Assembly (NCBI GenBank): GCA_963801855.1 | Contig: CAWDGK010000002.1 | Span: 992,001 to 1,056,000, forward strand | Direction of reading: 5' to 3' | DNA from: JACDAN01 sp963801855 | GTDB taxonomy: Bacteria; Actinomycetota; Thermoleophilia; Gaiellales; Gaiellaceae | DNA length: 64,000 bases | Shown: piece by piece, positions 45,303-54,260 of the stretch | Layout of the letters: each line of letters begins with the position of its first letter | How positions within the stretch are numbered: the stretch's first letter is position 1 | Made by a program: the position numbers and the translations under genes | The notes under the pieces: model-generated | Told to the model about the DNA's origin: nothing | Seen by the model: the letters and a program-made list of their open reading frames with translations, nothing else | Database searches by the model: none

Positions 45303-46336
45303 GGCCCGCGCACACCTCCTCGACCCAGTTCTCGAGCAGCGGCCAGGCGTCGTGCGGACCAGGCCCGGCCTCGGGATGGAACTGCACCGAGCGGGCGCCG
45401 AGCTCCGGGAAGTCCAGGCCCTCGACGGTCCCGTCGTACAGGGAGACATACGTCGCCTCCCGGCCGGCCGACGGCTTGACCGCAAAGCCGTGGTTCTGGG
45501 CTGTCACGAGCACACGGCTCGTCGCCTTGTCCAGCACCGGGTGGTTGGCGCCCCGATGGCCGAACGGCAGCTTGAAGGTCTCGTGGCCGGTCGCCAGGGC
45601 AAGCAGCTGATGGCCCAGGCAGATCCCGTACACCGGAACCCGGCCGAGCAGGCGCTTGACCGTCTCCACCTGAGCCGTCGAGCGGCTCGGGGTCGCCGGG
45701 GCCGTTGGACAGGACGACCGCGTCGAAGCGACACAAATCGTCCGCCGCAGCCGTGGCCGGGAAGACCGTGACCGCTGCTCCGGCCTTGGCGAGGCGCCGC
45801 AGGATCGACCGCTTGCAGCCGAGGTCCACGACCGCCACGCGGATCCGGCCACGTGCCTCGAACTCGAAGGGCTCGCGGCAGGACACGGCCTCGGCGAGCG
45901 GCCGGCCGCTCATCTCTGGCTGCTCGCGCACTGCGCGCAACGCCTCTTCCACCGACCCGTCTCCCGCGACGAGCGCCGCCCGCATCGCACCGGCATCCCG
46001 AAGCGAGAGGACGAGCGAGCGAGTGTCGATGCCGGTGAGCGCCGGCACACCGCGCTCGTGCAGCCAGTCCGTCCACCCGGGGCCGCGCGCCTCCCGCATC
46101 AGCACGCCCTTTGCATGCACGCGGCCCGATTCGGACCGGGCGGGATCGACGCCGTAGTTGCCGACCATCGGTGCCGTGAAGCAGACGATCTGCTCGGCGA
46201 AGCTCGGGTCCGTGACGATCTCCTGGTAGCCGGTCATCGCCGTCGTGAACACCGCCTCGCCGAAGGCGAACGTCGGCGCGCCGACGGACTCGCCGCGGAA
46301 GACCGAGCCGTCCTCGAGGACGAGGAAGCCGGTCAT
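45286..46336 (-). CDS. carA: Carbamoyl-phosphate synthase small subunit (one frameshift)
   Basis: CarA is the glutaminase that feeds ammonia to CarB. From ATG 46336 it reads MTGFLVLEDGSVFRGESVGA, then EAVFTTAMTGYQEIVTDPSF and VVLSNGPGDPEPLDG. One extra base near 45675 shifts the frame. It continues QVETVKRLLGRVPVYGICLG with the nucleophile Cys, HQLLALATG, NHPV and FHPEAGPGPHDAWPL (catalytic His and Glu). The corrected length is about 349 residues. The start overlaps the pyrC stop (ATGA). A frameshift in an operon of otherwise intact genes suggests a sequencing error. Confidence 0.92.
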
Positions 46337-47635
46337 GACTCGAACACCGTTCTGCCGGCGGCGACCGTCATCCGAACCTTCCCGGTGAGACGCTGCCCGA
46401 GGAGCCACGAGTTCGCCGAGCGCGAACGGAACCCATCCGCCTCGACCCGCCAGCCCGCACGTGTGTCGAGCAGGACGAGGTTGGCGGGCTCGCCCACGGA
46501 GATCCGCGGAACCGGAAGCCCGAAGACCGACGCCGGACCGGCCGACATGCGCTCGAGGAGCAGCTCGAGCTTGACGAGCCCGGTCTCTACGAGGTGCGTG
46601 TAGAGCGAGGCGAACGCGGTCTCGAGCCCCGTGACTCCGAACGGCGCGGCTTCGAACGGCACCTCCTTCTCGTGCCTCGCGTGTGGTGCGTGATCGGTGG
46701 CGATCGCCTGGATCGTCCCGTCCCGGAGCCCCTCCACGAGCGCGGCCCGGTCGTCGGTCGAGCGGAGCGGCGGATTCATCTTCAGGTTCGAGTCGAGCGA
46801 CCGGACGGACTCGTCCGTCAGGCAGAGGTGGTGCGGCGTGACCTCCGCGGTCGCCCGAACTCCGGCGGCGCGGGCGGCGCGCACCGCGTCGACCGACTCG
46901 CGTGCGGAGAGGTGCAGCAGATGGACGGGGCGGCTCTCGTAGGCGGCGAGCGAGAGATCCCGCTCGACCATCAGGCTCTCCGCGACCGACGGATAGCCGG
47001 TGAAGCCGAGCTCCGCAGACACGGCTCCCTCGTGCATCTGACCGTTGCGGGAGAGCGACGGCTCCTCGCAGTGGACGGCGAGCGGGCGATCCGTGACTGC
47101 GCCGTACTGAAGAGCCCGGCGCATCAGCCCGGGCGCCGTGACCGGCCGCCCGTCGTCGCTGAAGCCGACCGCGCCGGAGTCGGCGAGCTCCGCCATCTCG
47201 GTCAGCTCGGCGCCCTCCTGCCCCTTGGAGATCGCGGCGAAGAATCCGACGGGGATCTCTCCTTCGGCTGCCGCAGCCTCGATCAGCGAGCCGAGGACTG
47301 CCGCCGAGTCGACGATCGGGTCGGTGTTCGGCATCGCGAGCATCGCGCAGTAGCCGCCGGCAGCCGCGGCCTGGGTGCCGCTCGCGATCGTCTCCTCGTC
47401 CTCACGACCCGGAGTCGCGAAGGTGGACGTGTGGATCGACGAACGCGGGTGCGAGCGTCAGTCCCTCCGCCTCGACGACCCGGTGGGAGTTCGGGTCGAG
47501 CCGGGAGCCGATCTCCGCGATCGTCCCGCCGTCCACCCGAACGTCGACCACGGCATCGACCTTCGCGCGGGGGTCGACGACGCGCGCGCCGCGGACGATC
47601 AGGTTCTCTCCCGGCCCCGCCTTCGAATACAGCAT
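46333..47635 (-). CDS. pyrC: Dihydroorotase (one frameshift)
   Basis: This zinc amidohydrolase closes the dihydroorotate ring. From ATG 47635 (MLYSKAGPGENLIVRGARVV) the zinc motif AFVDPHVHLR appears, then an extra base near 47415 shifts the frame. The rest reads TPGREDEETIASGTQAAAAG, MLAMPNTDPIVDSA, LAVHCEEPSL, HLLHLSARESVD and AIATDHAPHARHEKEVPFE with the remaining ligands. The corrected length is about 433 residues, matching the actinobacterial/Bacillus type. Its start shares one base with the pyrB stop (TGATG). Confidence 0.92.
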
Positions 47636-48630
47636 CACGCCACCTCCGTGAGCTGCGCGGCCTTGACGCCGACCGGGCCTGTCGTCAGCAGGTCGTAGAG
47701 GACGGCCATGCGCGTCACGAGCCCGGCGCGAACCTGGCTCTCGATCAACGCGTCCGATGCGTCGGCCACCCGTGGGTCGATCTCGACGCCGCGGTTCATC
47801 GGGCCCGGATGCATGACCTTCTGGCCTGCGCGGAGCCGCTCCGGCGTCACGCCCCAGCGTGCCGTGTACTCGCGCAGGCTGGGAACGTGGTTGGCCCCCT
47901 CCTGCATGCGCTCCTGCTGCATGCGGAGGACGTAGACGACGTCTGCCGCGCCGATCGTGCCGATGTCGGTCGAGGTTTCGCAACCCATCGCCTCCACCCC
48001 GCGCGGCAGCAGCGTCGGCGGGCCGACGAGCGTGACTCGCGCGCCGACCCGGTCGAGAGCCTGGATCAGCGAGCGAGCGACGCGCGAGTGCAGCACGTCG
48101 CCGACGATCGCGACGTGGAGCCCCTCGAGGCGGCCGAACTCGTCCTGGAGCGTGTAGAGGTCGAGCAGCGCCTGCGTCGGATGCTGGTGCTTGCCGTCGC
48201 CGGCGTTGACGACGTGTGCGTTCGTCACCCGGGCGACGAAGTGCGCCGCACCGATCTGCGGATGCCGGATCACGATGACGTCGGGGTCGTAGGCGCCGAG
48301 CGTCAATGCCGTGTCCTTGAGGGACTCGCCCTTGTCCACCGCAGACCCGGACGCCTTGATCGACATCGTGTCCGCGGAGAGCCGCTTCGCCGCCAGCTCG
48401 AAGCTGGAAGACGTCCTGGTGGAGGACTCGTAGAAGACGTTGATGACGAGCCGGCCGCGGAGCGTCGGCAGCTTCTTCATCTCGCGCTCGAGCGAACGGG
48501 AGAAGTTGCGGGCGGTGCCGAGCAGCCGCTCGATGTCGTCGCGGGACAGGTCTGCGACGGAGACGAGATGCCGGCGCTCGGTGGGCCGCGGCGGCAGCAG
48601 GTCGTCGCGCATGACTCGGATTTCGGCCAT
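47635..48630 (-). CDS. pyrB: Aspartate carbamoyltransferase catalytic subunit
   Basis: PyrB joins carbamoyl phosphate to aspartate. The intact 331-residue protein from ATG 48630 has the carbamoyl-phosphate motif INVFYESSTRTSSSFELAAK, VIRHPQIGAAHFVAR, VVNAGDGKHQHPTQALLDLY and VMHPGPMNRGVEIDPRVADA. No pyrI regulatory gene is adjacent. Its start overlaps the pyrR stop (TGATG). Confidence 0.96.
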   Translation of the reverse strand: MAEIRVMRDDLLPPRPTERRHLVSVADLSRDDIERLLGTARNFSRSLEREMKKLPTLRGRLVINVFYESSTRTSSSFELAAKRLSADTMSIKASGSAVDKGESLKDTALTLGAYDPDVIVIRHPQIGAAHFVARVTNAHVVNAGDGKHQHPTQALLDLYTLQDEFGRLEGLHVAIVGDVLHSRVARSLIQALDRVGARVTLVGPPTLLPRGVEAMGCETSTDIGTIGAADVVYVLRMQQERMQEGANHVPSLREYTARWGVTPERLRAGQKVMHPGPMNRGVEIDPRVADASDALIESQVRAGLVTRMAVLYDLLTTGPVGVKAAQLTEVA

Positions 48631-49214
48631 CAGGACTCCTCTTCGGGACTCGGGACGAGCAGGACGCGGTCGACTTCGTCGACCTCGACGAGCTGCACCT
48701 GGATGCGCTCGCCGCGGGAAGTCGGCAGGTTCTTGCCGACGTAGTCGGGACGGATGGGAAGCTCTCGGTGCCCGCGGTCGGCGAGGCAGGCGAGCTGCAC
48801 GCGCTCCGGGCGCCCGTAGTCGAAGAGCGCGTCGATCGCGGACCGGATCGTGCGCCCCGTGTAGAGGACGTCGTCCACGAGCACGCACGTCATCCCTTCG
48901 AGGGGGAAGTCGAGCCGCGTCGAGCGCACGACCGGTTGAGCCTGCCTCGGCGGCTCGCCCCCGCGCACCTGGACGTCGTCGCGGTAGAAGGTGATGTCGA
49001 GCGAGCCGGTCCGAACCTCTTCGCCGCTGAACTCGTGCATCAGCCGGCGCAGTCGCTGCGCGATCGGAACGCCTCGCGTGTGGATTCCGATCAGCGCGAC
49101 CCGGTCGAGATCAGGGTTGCCCTCGATGATCTCGTGCGCGATGCGCGTCAGCGTGCGAGCGATCGCCGCCTCGTCCAGCAGGACTTTCTCGCTCGTCTGA
49201 GCAGGCAGCGTCAA
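48630..49214 (-). CDS. pyrR: Bifunctional pyr operon regulator/uracil phosphoribosyltransferase
   Basis: PyrR senses UMP/UTP and binds pyr mRNA; it also has some uracil phosphoribosyltransferase activity. The 194-residue protein starts at TTG 49214 with GGAG upstream. Motifs include ALIGIHTRGVPIAQRL, LDITFYRDDV and the PRPP loop MTCVLVDDVLYTGRTIRSAI, plus GHRELPIRPDYVGKNLPTSR. It heads the pyrimidine operon and its leader carries a matching hairpin, so autoregulation is likely. Confidence 0.96.
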   Translation of the reverse strand: MTLPAQTSEKVLLDEAAIARTLTRIAHEIIEGNPDLDRVALIGIHTRGVPIAQRLRRLMHEFSGEEVRTGSLDITFYRDDVQVRGGEPPRQAQPVVRSTRLDFPLEGMTCVLVDDVLYTGRTIRSAIDALFDYGRPERVQLACLADRGHRELPIRPDYVGKNLPTSRGERIQVQLVEVDEVDRVLLVPSPEEES

Positions 49215-49227
49215 GCGCTCTCCTTTC

Positions 49228-49243
49228 CGGTCTCTCCGGACCG
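49228..49243 (-). promoter_or_regulatory. PyrR-binding-type hairpin in pyr leader
   Basis: On the minus strand CGGTC-CGGAGA-GACCG forms a 5-bp stem with loop CGGAGA, next to the ribosome site of pyrR (start 49214). The loop sequence TCCGGAGAGA resembles the PyrR recognition loop (UCCNGNGAG). No T-run terminator is seen after it, so control of translation is more likely than attenuation, as described for mycobacteria. Confidence 0.65.
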
Positions 49244-49298
49244 AGTTAAAGGACGTGAAGCGAGCGGGACACTACAAGGGTGGCCGGACGGCGGCCGC

Positions 49299-50015
49299 TC
49301 AGGTTTTCGTCGCGACGACCACTAAGTGGTGCTGCTCGGCCTCCACCTGGTCCGGCAGGTCGCGCTCGGCCCGGACGAGACCATCGGCGTACTCGTCCTC
49401 GTCGAGCAGTTGCAGCGTCGAGATGAACCTCCCGCGCACGCGCTCGAGCACCTGAGCCCGGCCGATCGTCTTTCGCTGCTTGAGCGGGACCGTCTGCGCA
49501 GCGAAGCCTGCCTCCTCGAGTTCTCGCTGGAGCGCCGACCTCGTCGGAAATCGCGCCCGGTCGATCTCTGCGAGCGAGGGGAAGTACGGGCTCAGGTAGT
49601 AGTCGTCGAACTGGGCGTGGTCGAACGTGGCGATTGCGAGACGGCCGTCCGGGCCAAGCACCCGCCCGAGCTCTTCGAACGCGCGCTGTCGGTCGAGGAC
49701 GTGGACGGTGAGGACGAGCAGCGCACGCTCGAACCAGCCGTCCTTGAAGGGCAATGCCTCGGCGCGAGCGACCTTCACGTTGACGCCGCGCTGCCGGGCC
49801 AGCTCGACCATCTCCGGCGACGCGTCGATGCCCCAGACGCGCGAGCCTCGCGCCGCGAGCGCCTCCGACCACCGCCCCGTCCCACATCCGACGTCCAACA
49901 CCCGCCGGCCGAGCAGGTCTCCCTCGTCGGCAAGGAGCTCGAAGAGCTCCCACCAGTGGTCGTCCTGGGGCCGCAGGCGGTCGTACGCCGCCGCGACGCG
50001 GCCGAAGTCAGGCGT
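49299..50015 (-). CDS. Class I SAM-dependent methyltransferase
   Basis: This protein of about 239 residues has the SAM motif I VLDVGCGTGRWSEALAARGS, acidic motif II VWGIDASPEMVELARQRG, and motif LGPDGRLAIATFDHAQ. The N-terminus DFGRVAAAYDRLRPQDDHWW is typical of the family (Methyltransferase 11 group), but no good start codon precedes it: the frame opens at TPDFGR, overlapping the previous gene's stop. Either a base is missing at about 50010 or a later GTG (49904) is used. The substrate is unknown. Confidence 0.8.
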   Translation of the reverse strand, partial: TPDFGRVAAAYDRLRPQDDHWWELFELLADEGDLLGRRVLDVGCGTGRWSEALAARGSRVWGIDASPEMVELARQRGVNVKVARAEALPFKDGWFERALLVLTVHVLDRQRAFEELGRVLGPDGRLAIATFDHAQFDDYYLSPYFPSLAEIDRARFPTRSALQRELEEAGFAAQTVPLKQRKTIGRAQVLERVRGRFISTLQLLDEDEYADGLVRAERDLPDQVEAEQHHLVVVATKT

Positions 50016-50238
50016 CGACGATGTCTTCGGGGTCGCTGAGGGACTCGATGGCGTGGAGCGCGGCGCCGAGCGACTCCTCCGGGACGAGCACTTTCTGCGG
50101 CGCGTCCTCCACCTCGCTCGGGTGGTGATCGATCGCGGGCTCGAGCTGCGTCTCGATTCCTGCGGCGCGGAGCATGGCCCCGATCTCCTCCGCTTCCGTG
50201 ACGTCGCCGGCGACGGCGACCTGCACCATCCGGCTCAC
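50008..50238 (-). CDS. DUF2007-like small protein
   Basis: This 73-76-residue protein starts at GTG 50238, which overlaps the RNase Z stop (GTGA), or at the ATG 50229. It reads MVQVAVAGDVTEAEEIGAML, AGIETQLEPAIDHH and KVLVPEESLGAALHAIESL, resembling DUF2007 putative signal-transducing proteins, which have a small alpha/beta fold. No function is known. Confidence 0.8.
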   Translation of the reverse strand: MSRMVQVAVAGDVTEAEEIGAMLRAAGIETQLEPAIDHHPSEVEDAPQKVLVPEESLGAALHAIESLSDPEDIVDA

Positions 50239-51245
50239 AGCGGGGCCTCTTCCGCGGTGGCGACGGATTCCGGCCTCGGAGCCGGCTGCCCATGCCTGTG
50301 CGTGGCTCCTCCCTTCACGAGCTCTGGCGCTCCTCGCTCCTGGAACGGAACGACGATGATATCGAGGTCGCGAGGAACGACGGTGTCCGGGAAAACGGCC
50401 TGTGCCTCCCGTTCGATCTCGCCGCCGAAGTAGCGGTTGGAGAGGTGCGTGAGCGCCAGGAGCCCGACCTCTGCGGCCTGCGCGACACCCGCCGCCTCGT
50501 GCGCCGTCGAGTGAAGGGTCTCGTGCGCGCGATCCCGCTCCTCCTCGGCGAACGTCGCCTCGTGGACGAGGAGGTCTGCTCCCCGGGCCGCATCGACGAC
50601 CGAGCGGGCGTACGCGGTGTCGGCGGCGATCACGAGCTTCCGTCCGGGCCGCGTCGGTCCCAGCACGGAGTCGGGCGTGATCACCTTTCCATCGGGCAGG
50701 GTGACCGACTCTCCGGCCTGGAGGGCTCCCCGCTCCGGCCCTTCGGGGATGCCGAGAACATCGGCCGCGCCGGCGTCGAAGCGCCCGGGCCGGGGCCGTT
50801 CGACGAGCGCGTAGCCGATCGCTGAGACGCCGTGGTCGACGGCGAACGTTGCCAGCTCGTAGTCCCCTCGCTCCAGCACCTCGCCTGGCTCCAGCTCCCT
50901 GAGCTCGTAGCGGTAGGTGAGCCTCCCGAAGATCCGGCGAAGCGACGCGAAGAGATCGACGAGACCCTTCGGCCCGTAGATCGTGATCGGCGTCTCCCGG
51001 CCGCGGAGCGCGAACGTCTTCAGCATCCCGGGGAGGCCCAGGTAGTGATCTGCGTGGTAGTGGGTGAGGAAGATCTCCCGGAGCTCGATCAGACCCACGT
51101 TCGAGCGGAGCAATTGGCGCTGCGTCCCCTCCGCGCAGTCGAAGAGCAGCCGCTCCCCGCCCCTGCGGAGCAGCATCGCGCTCGGCGCCCGCTGGGCGGT
51201 CGGCATCGACCCCGACGTGCCGAGGAAGACGAGATCGAGGTCCAC
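50235..51245 (-). CDS. rnz: Ribonuclease Z
   Basis: RNase Z matures tRNA 3' ends, which matters here because the window's tRNA gene lacks an encoded CCA. The 336-residue metallo-beta-lactamase-fold protein has VFLGTSGSMPTAQRAPSAML, the metal motif IFLTHYHADHYLGLPGML, GYALVERPRPGRFD, AADTAYARSVVDAARGADLL and HSTAHEAAGVAQ. It reads in frame throughout and has a short Pro/Ala-rich tail. Confidence 0.94.
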   Translation of the reverse strand: MDLDLVFLGTSGSMPTAQRAPSAMLLRRGGERLLFDCAEGTQRQLLRSNVGLIELREIFLTHYHADHYLGLPGMLKTFALRGRETPITIYGPKGLVDLFASLRRIFGRLTYRYELRELEPGEVLERGDYELATFAVDHGVSAIGYALVERPRPGRFDAGAADVLGIPEGPERGALQAGESVTLPDGKVITPDSVLGPTRPGRKLVIAADTAYARSVVDAARGADLLVHEATFAEEERDRAHETLHSTAHEAAGVAQAAEVGLLALTHLSNRYFGGEIEREAQAVFPDTVVPRDLDIIVVPFQERGAPELVKGGATHRHGQPAPRPESVATAEEAPL

Positions 51246-51287
51246 GGCGAGAGTCTAGGAGGGCGCACCGCCCGCCTCCGCTCCCGG

Positions 51288-51530
51288 CTACGGCAGAACG
51301 AGCGTCTGACCGGGCGTCAGAGCCGAGCCACCGAGGTCGTTCTTGCGCTGGATCGTCCAGACCCCCTGCCGGGGGTCGCCGCCGTAATGGGCGGCGGCAA
51401 TCGACCAGAGGGTGTCTCCGGCCTGCACCTGATAGGCGCTGCCCGAACCGGTTGCCTCGGAGACGCGGGTCATGACGCTCCACGCGAAGACCATGACCAG
51501 CAAGGTGACGAATGCGATGCGGACGAACAT
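51288..51530 (-). CDS. SOS-regulated membrane LysM protein, YneA/ChiZ-like cell-division inhibitor candidate
   Basis: This 80-residue protein has one membrane helix (IAFVTLLVMVFAWSVM) and one LysM domain (YQVQAGDTLWSIAAAHYGGD...LTPGQTLVLP). That is the architecture of B. subtilis YneA and mycobacterial ChiZ, SOS-induced division inhibitors encoded beside lexA. LexA is not adjacent here, but two LexA-type palindromes surround the promoter and start. The promoter TTGACG-17-TAGCAT lies in the 3' end of the metallophosphoesterase gene, and the RNA would start within a few bases of the ATG, so the mRNA is nearly leaderless. The function is inferred from architecture and control. Confidence 0.85.
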   Translation of the reverse strand: MFVRIAFVTLLVMVFAWSVMTRVSEATGSGSAYQVQAGDTLWSIAAAHYGGDPRQGVWTIQRKNDLGGSALTPGQTLVLP

Positions 51531-51537
51531 GTGTTCG
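51524..51537. promoter_or_regulatory. LexA (SOS) box 1
   Basis: The perfect palindrome cgaacatgtgttcg matches the Gram-positive/actinobacterial SOS box CGAAC-N4-GTTCG. It overlaps the ATG of the LysM gene. Confidence 0.8.
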
Positions 51538-51539
51538 CC

Positions 51540-51568
51540 ATGCTACAGAACATGTGTTCGTACGTCAA
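51540..51568 (-). promoter_or_regulatory. Promoter of LysM gene
   Basis: TTGACG (51563-51568) and TAGCAT (51540-51545) are 17 bases apart on the minus strand, with the second SOS box filling the spacer. The upstream gene's TAG stop forms part of the -10 box. Confidence 0.7.
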
Positions 51569-52025
51569 GGATTCCGCCGGCGACCTCGAGGACGATCATC
51601 GAATGGTGCGGAGCAGACCGCCGCTCGGTCGGGCTTCCGGGGTTCAAGACCCACGTATCGGCGGCCTGGGACGCCTCCGGCAGGTGCGTGTGGCCGTAGA
51701 TGACCGCTGCGCAGCCGGGAAAGGCCTGGACAAGCCGCTCGGCCCGGCCGTGTGCCGGTCCCGCATCGTGCACCATGCCGATCAGCAGGCCGCCCGCCTC
51801 GACGACCCGGCGTTTGGGGAGCTGGATGCTCAGGTCGGCGTCGTCCATGTTCCCCGCCACTGCATGGACGGGCGCAAGCTCGCCGAGCTCCTCGAAGACG
51901 GACAGGCCGACGAAGTCGCCCGCGTGGAGGATGAGATCGGCCTCTTCGAGGAGGCGAAGGCACTGCTCTGGGAGGCGCCTGGTGCCTCTCGGCATGTGCG
52001 TGTCGGAGATGACCGCGAGCTTCAA
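51543..52025 (-). CDS. YfcE/MJ0936-family metallophosphoesterase
   Basis: This 160-residue calcineurin-like phosphodiesterase has all metal motifs: LAVISDTHMP (DxH), ILHAGDFV (GD), AVAGNMDDAD (GNxD), YGHTHLPE (GHTH) and LNPGSPTERR. The TTG start at 52025 follows the aminopeptidase stop by 2 bases. Substrates in this family vary (phosphodiesters, nucleotides), so none is assigned. Its last codons contain the promoter of the LysM gene. Confidence 0.9.
   Translation of the reverse strand: MKLAVISDTHMPRGTRRLPEQCLRLLEEADLILHAGDFVGLSVFEELGELAPVHAVAGNMDDADLSIQLPKRRVVEAGGLLIGMVHDAGPAHGRAERLVQAFPGCAAVIYGHTHLPEASQAADTWVLNPGSPTERRSAPHHSMIVLEVAGGILDVRTHVL
51547..51560. promoter_or_regulatory. LexA (SOS) box 2
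   Basis: Agaacatgtgttcg differs from box 1 at one base and lies between the -35 and -10 boxes, an ideal repressor position. The two boxes are 23 bases apart, start to start. Confidence 0.8.
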
Positions 52026-52027
52026 GC

Positions 52028-53140
52028 TCAGGAGGCGCCGTTCAGAAAGGCTCCATCGCGGTAGACGAGCTCGCCGTCCGCGTAGGCCTCTCCCCCGTCC
52101 CGAAGGTCGCACACGATGTCCCAGTGCAGCCCTGACTGGTTCTCCCCGCCGGTTCCGGGAACCGAACGGCCGAGCGCCAGATGAACGGTTCCGCCGATCT
52201 TCTCGTCGAGCAGCAGATTCCCCGTGTACTCGCTGATCGCGTGGTTCATCCCGAAAGCGAACTCGCCCACTCGCTTCGCGCCGTCGTCGAGCGCGAGCAT
52301 CTCCCGGAGGAAGTCCTGGCCGCGGGTGGCAGTCGCCTCGACGACCTCCCCGCCCTCGAAGCGAAGCTGAACGCCTTCTGCCTGCCGTCCTCGCATCATC
52401 GCCGGGAAGGTGAAGCGGATCGTGCCCTCGACGCTCGTCTCGACCGGCCCGGTGAAGACCTCGCCGTCCGGAAAATTCCGCAGCCCCTTGGAACGGATCC
52501 AGGTCCGGCCCTCGACTCCGAGCGTGAGGTCTGTGTCCTCGCCGACGATCCGAAGCTGCTTGACCGGGTCCAGGAACGACCCGACCTCCTCGAGACGGTC
52601 GCCGAAGCCTTTCCAGGCCGCCACGGGGTCGTCCTTGTCGAGGAAGGCGGCGCGGTAGAGGACGTCTTCGTACTGGCGAAGGGACATCCCCGCATCCTGG
52701 GCGGCGGACTCCGTCGGATACCCGCAGATCACCCAGCGGAAGTCGCCGGCAGCAGAGCGTTCCAGGTATCTCGACTGAATCGGCGCGCGGGCCTTGAGCC
52801 GCGCGCTCATCTTCGCCGGGTCGACTCCGGTCAGGCGCTTCGAGTTCACGGGTGCGTCGATCACCATCCACACGTCGCCGCGGTCGACCTTCCACTCGAG
52901 GTCGGGAGGGATCCACTCGAGCTGCGCGTCGCTTCCCTCGCGGAGCAGCGTCTCTTCCGCTTCGTCGAGACCGAGACTCGCCTGTGGGTGCCCGCCGGCC
53001 CGGAGCGAAGCTCCGTACAGCTCCCGGACGAGCGGCGAGGCGGATCCTGCGGCCTCGATGATCACCTTGTCGCCCGCGCCGACCTCGGTCGAGTAGCCGA
53101 CAAGGACCTCGGCGAGCGTTCGGTGCCGGGGATCAAGCAC
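52028..53140 (-). CDS. M29-family aminopeptidase (AmpS/AmpT-like), copy 2
   Basis: This cytosolic metallo-aminopeptidase has 370 residues. Metal ligands are recognisable in the C-terminal domain: NFPDGEVFTGPVETSVEG, GEFAFGMNHAISEYTGNLLL, DEKIGGTVHLALGRS and SGLHWDIVCDL (HWD). GTG start 53140 overlaps the other M29 gene by 8 bases. The two are about the same length and clearly paralogous, with conserved motifs in the same order, so they arose by tandem duplication. Confidence 0.92.
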   Translation of the reverse strand: MLDPRHRTLAEVLVGYSTEVGAGDKVIIEAAGSASPLVRELYGASLRAGGHPQASLGLDEAEETLLREGSDAQLEWIPPDLEWKVDRGDVWMVIDAPVNSKRLTGVDPAKMSARLKARAPIQSRYLERSAAGDFRWVICGYPTESAAQDAGMSLRQYEDVLYRAAFLDKDDPVAAWKGFGDRLEEVGSFLDPVKQLRIVGEDTDLTLGVEGRTWIRSKGLRNFPDGEVFTGPVETSVEGTIRFTFPAMMRGRQAEGVQLRFEGGEVVEATATRGQDFLREMLALDDGAKRVGEFAFGMNHAISEYTGNLLLDEKIGGTVHLALGRSVPGTGGENQSGLHWDIVCDLRDGGEAYADGELVYRDGAFLNGAS

Positions 53141-54260
53141 GGACAGCGACCGGATCGGAGACGAACGACCCCGCCTTCCAGACGAGCTCGCCGTCCGCGT
53201 ACACCTCGCCCTCCTGACGGAGGTCGCAGATCAGGTCCCAGTGGAGATCCGATTTGTTCTCGGTTCCGGCCTCGTTGAAGCCTCCGCCGAGCGCCACGTG
53301 CATCGTCCCGCCGATCTTCTCGTCGAAGAGGATGTCGCGCGTGAACCGGTCGATCTCGTAGTTCAGGCCGAACGCGACCTCACCGAGGACCTTCGCTCCC
53401 GTGTCGGTGTCGAGCAGCGAACGGAGGTACTCCTCCCCGGAGGTCGCCTCCGCATGGACGACGCTGCCTCCGTCGAAGCGCAGGCGCACGTTCTCGACCT
53501 CCTGGCCCTGGAACACCGACGGGAAGGCGAAGAAGATCTCGCCGCTCGTCCCGGTCTCGACCGGGCTCGTGAAGATCTCGCCGTCGGGCATGTTGTGCTT
53601 GCCGTCGGAGGGGATCCACTGCCGGCCCTCGACGACCACGCGCAGGTCCGTCTCCGGGCCGACGATCCGGATCTCACGGACACCGGCAAGCTCGGCGGCG
53701 CGAGCGTTCATCGTCTCGGACATCGCCTGCCAGTGGCCGACGGGATCGTCGCCCTCCCGCGTGTGGCAGGCGCCGTGGAAGAAGTCCTCGTACTCCGCGA
53801 GGGACATCTCGGCGTCCTGCGCATGGCCCTGGCTCGGGTAGAGCGTCCCGCACCAGGCGAGGTCGCCGGCGCTGATCCGCTCCCATCTTCGGTTGACCAT
53901 CCGGTAATGCGTCGAGAGCTGCAGCCGGCGACGCTCGGGATCGGCACGCGTGAGCGAACGCGTGTTGACGGTGCCCCAGATGGACGACCACGCGTCGAGC
54001 TTCTCGGTTGCGATCTCCTCGAGCTCGGGGATGTACGTGAGCTGCTCCTCGGAGGCGTGCTCGAGCTCGATCTCGTCGAGCCCGGACGGGACGATCTTCG
54101 TGTAGGGCCGGGCGCCTCGCCGGATCGCCGCGGCGTAGAGGGCAACCGCCAGCGGAATCGAGATCTCCTCCCCGTCGATGCGGTAGACCTGCCCTTCGCG
54201 GAGGTCGAGCGAGTAGCCGGTGATCAGCTCCGCGAGCTTTTCGATCCGCGCGTCCTTCAA
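53133..54260 (-). CDS. M29-family aminopeptidase (AmpS/AmpT-like), copy 1
   Basis: The 375-residue paralogue of the next gene begins at TTG 54260 (MKDARIEKLAELITGYSLDL). Motifs include NMPDGEIFTSPVETGTSGEI, GEVAFGLNYEIDRFTRDILF, DEKIGGTMHVALGGGFNEAG and SDLHWDLICDLRQEGEVYAD with the catalytic metal ligands. It could remove N-terminal residues from peptides. The TTG directly follows the TAG of the glycoside hydrolase gene. Having two copies side by side suggests different specificities or a two-subunit enzyme. Confidence 0.92.
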   Translation of the reverse strand: MKDARIEKLAELITGYSLDLREGQVYRIDGEEISIPLAVALYAAAIRRGARPYTKIVPSGLDEIELEHASEEQLTYIPELEEIATEKLDAWSSIWGTVNTRSLTRADPERRRLQLSTHYRMVNRRWERISAGDLAWCGTLYPSQGHAQDAEMSLAEYEDFFHGACHTREGDDPVGHWQAMSETMNARAAELAGVREIRIVGPETDLRVVVEGRQWIPSDGKHNMPDGEIFTSPVETGTSGEIFFAFPSVFQGQEVENVRLRFDGGSVVHAEATSGEEYLRSLLDTDTGAKVLGEVAFGLNYEIDRFTRDILFDEKIGGTMHVALGGGFNEAGTENKSDLHWDLICDLRQEGEVYADGELVWKAGSFVSDPVAVRA

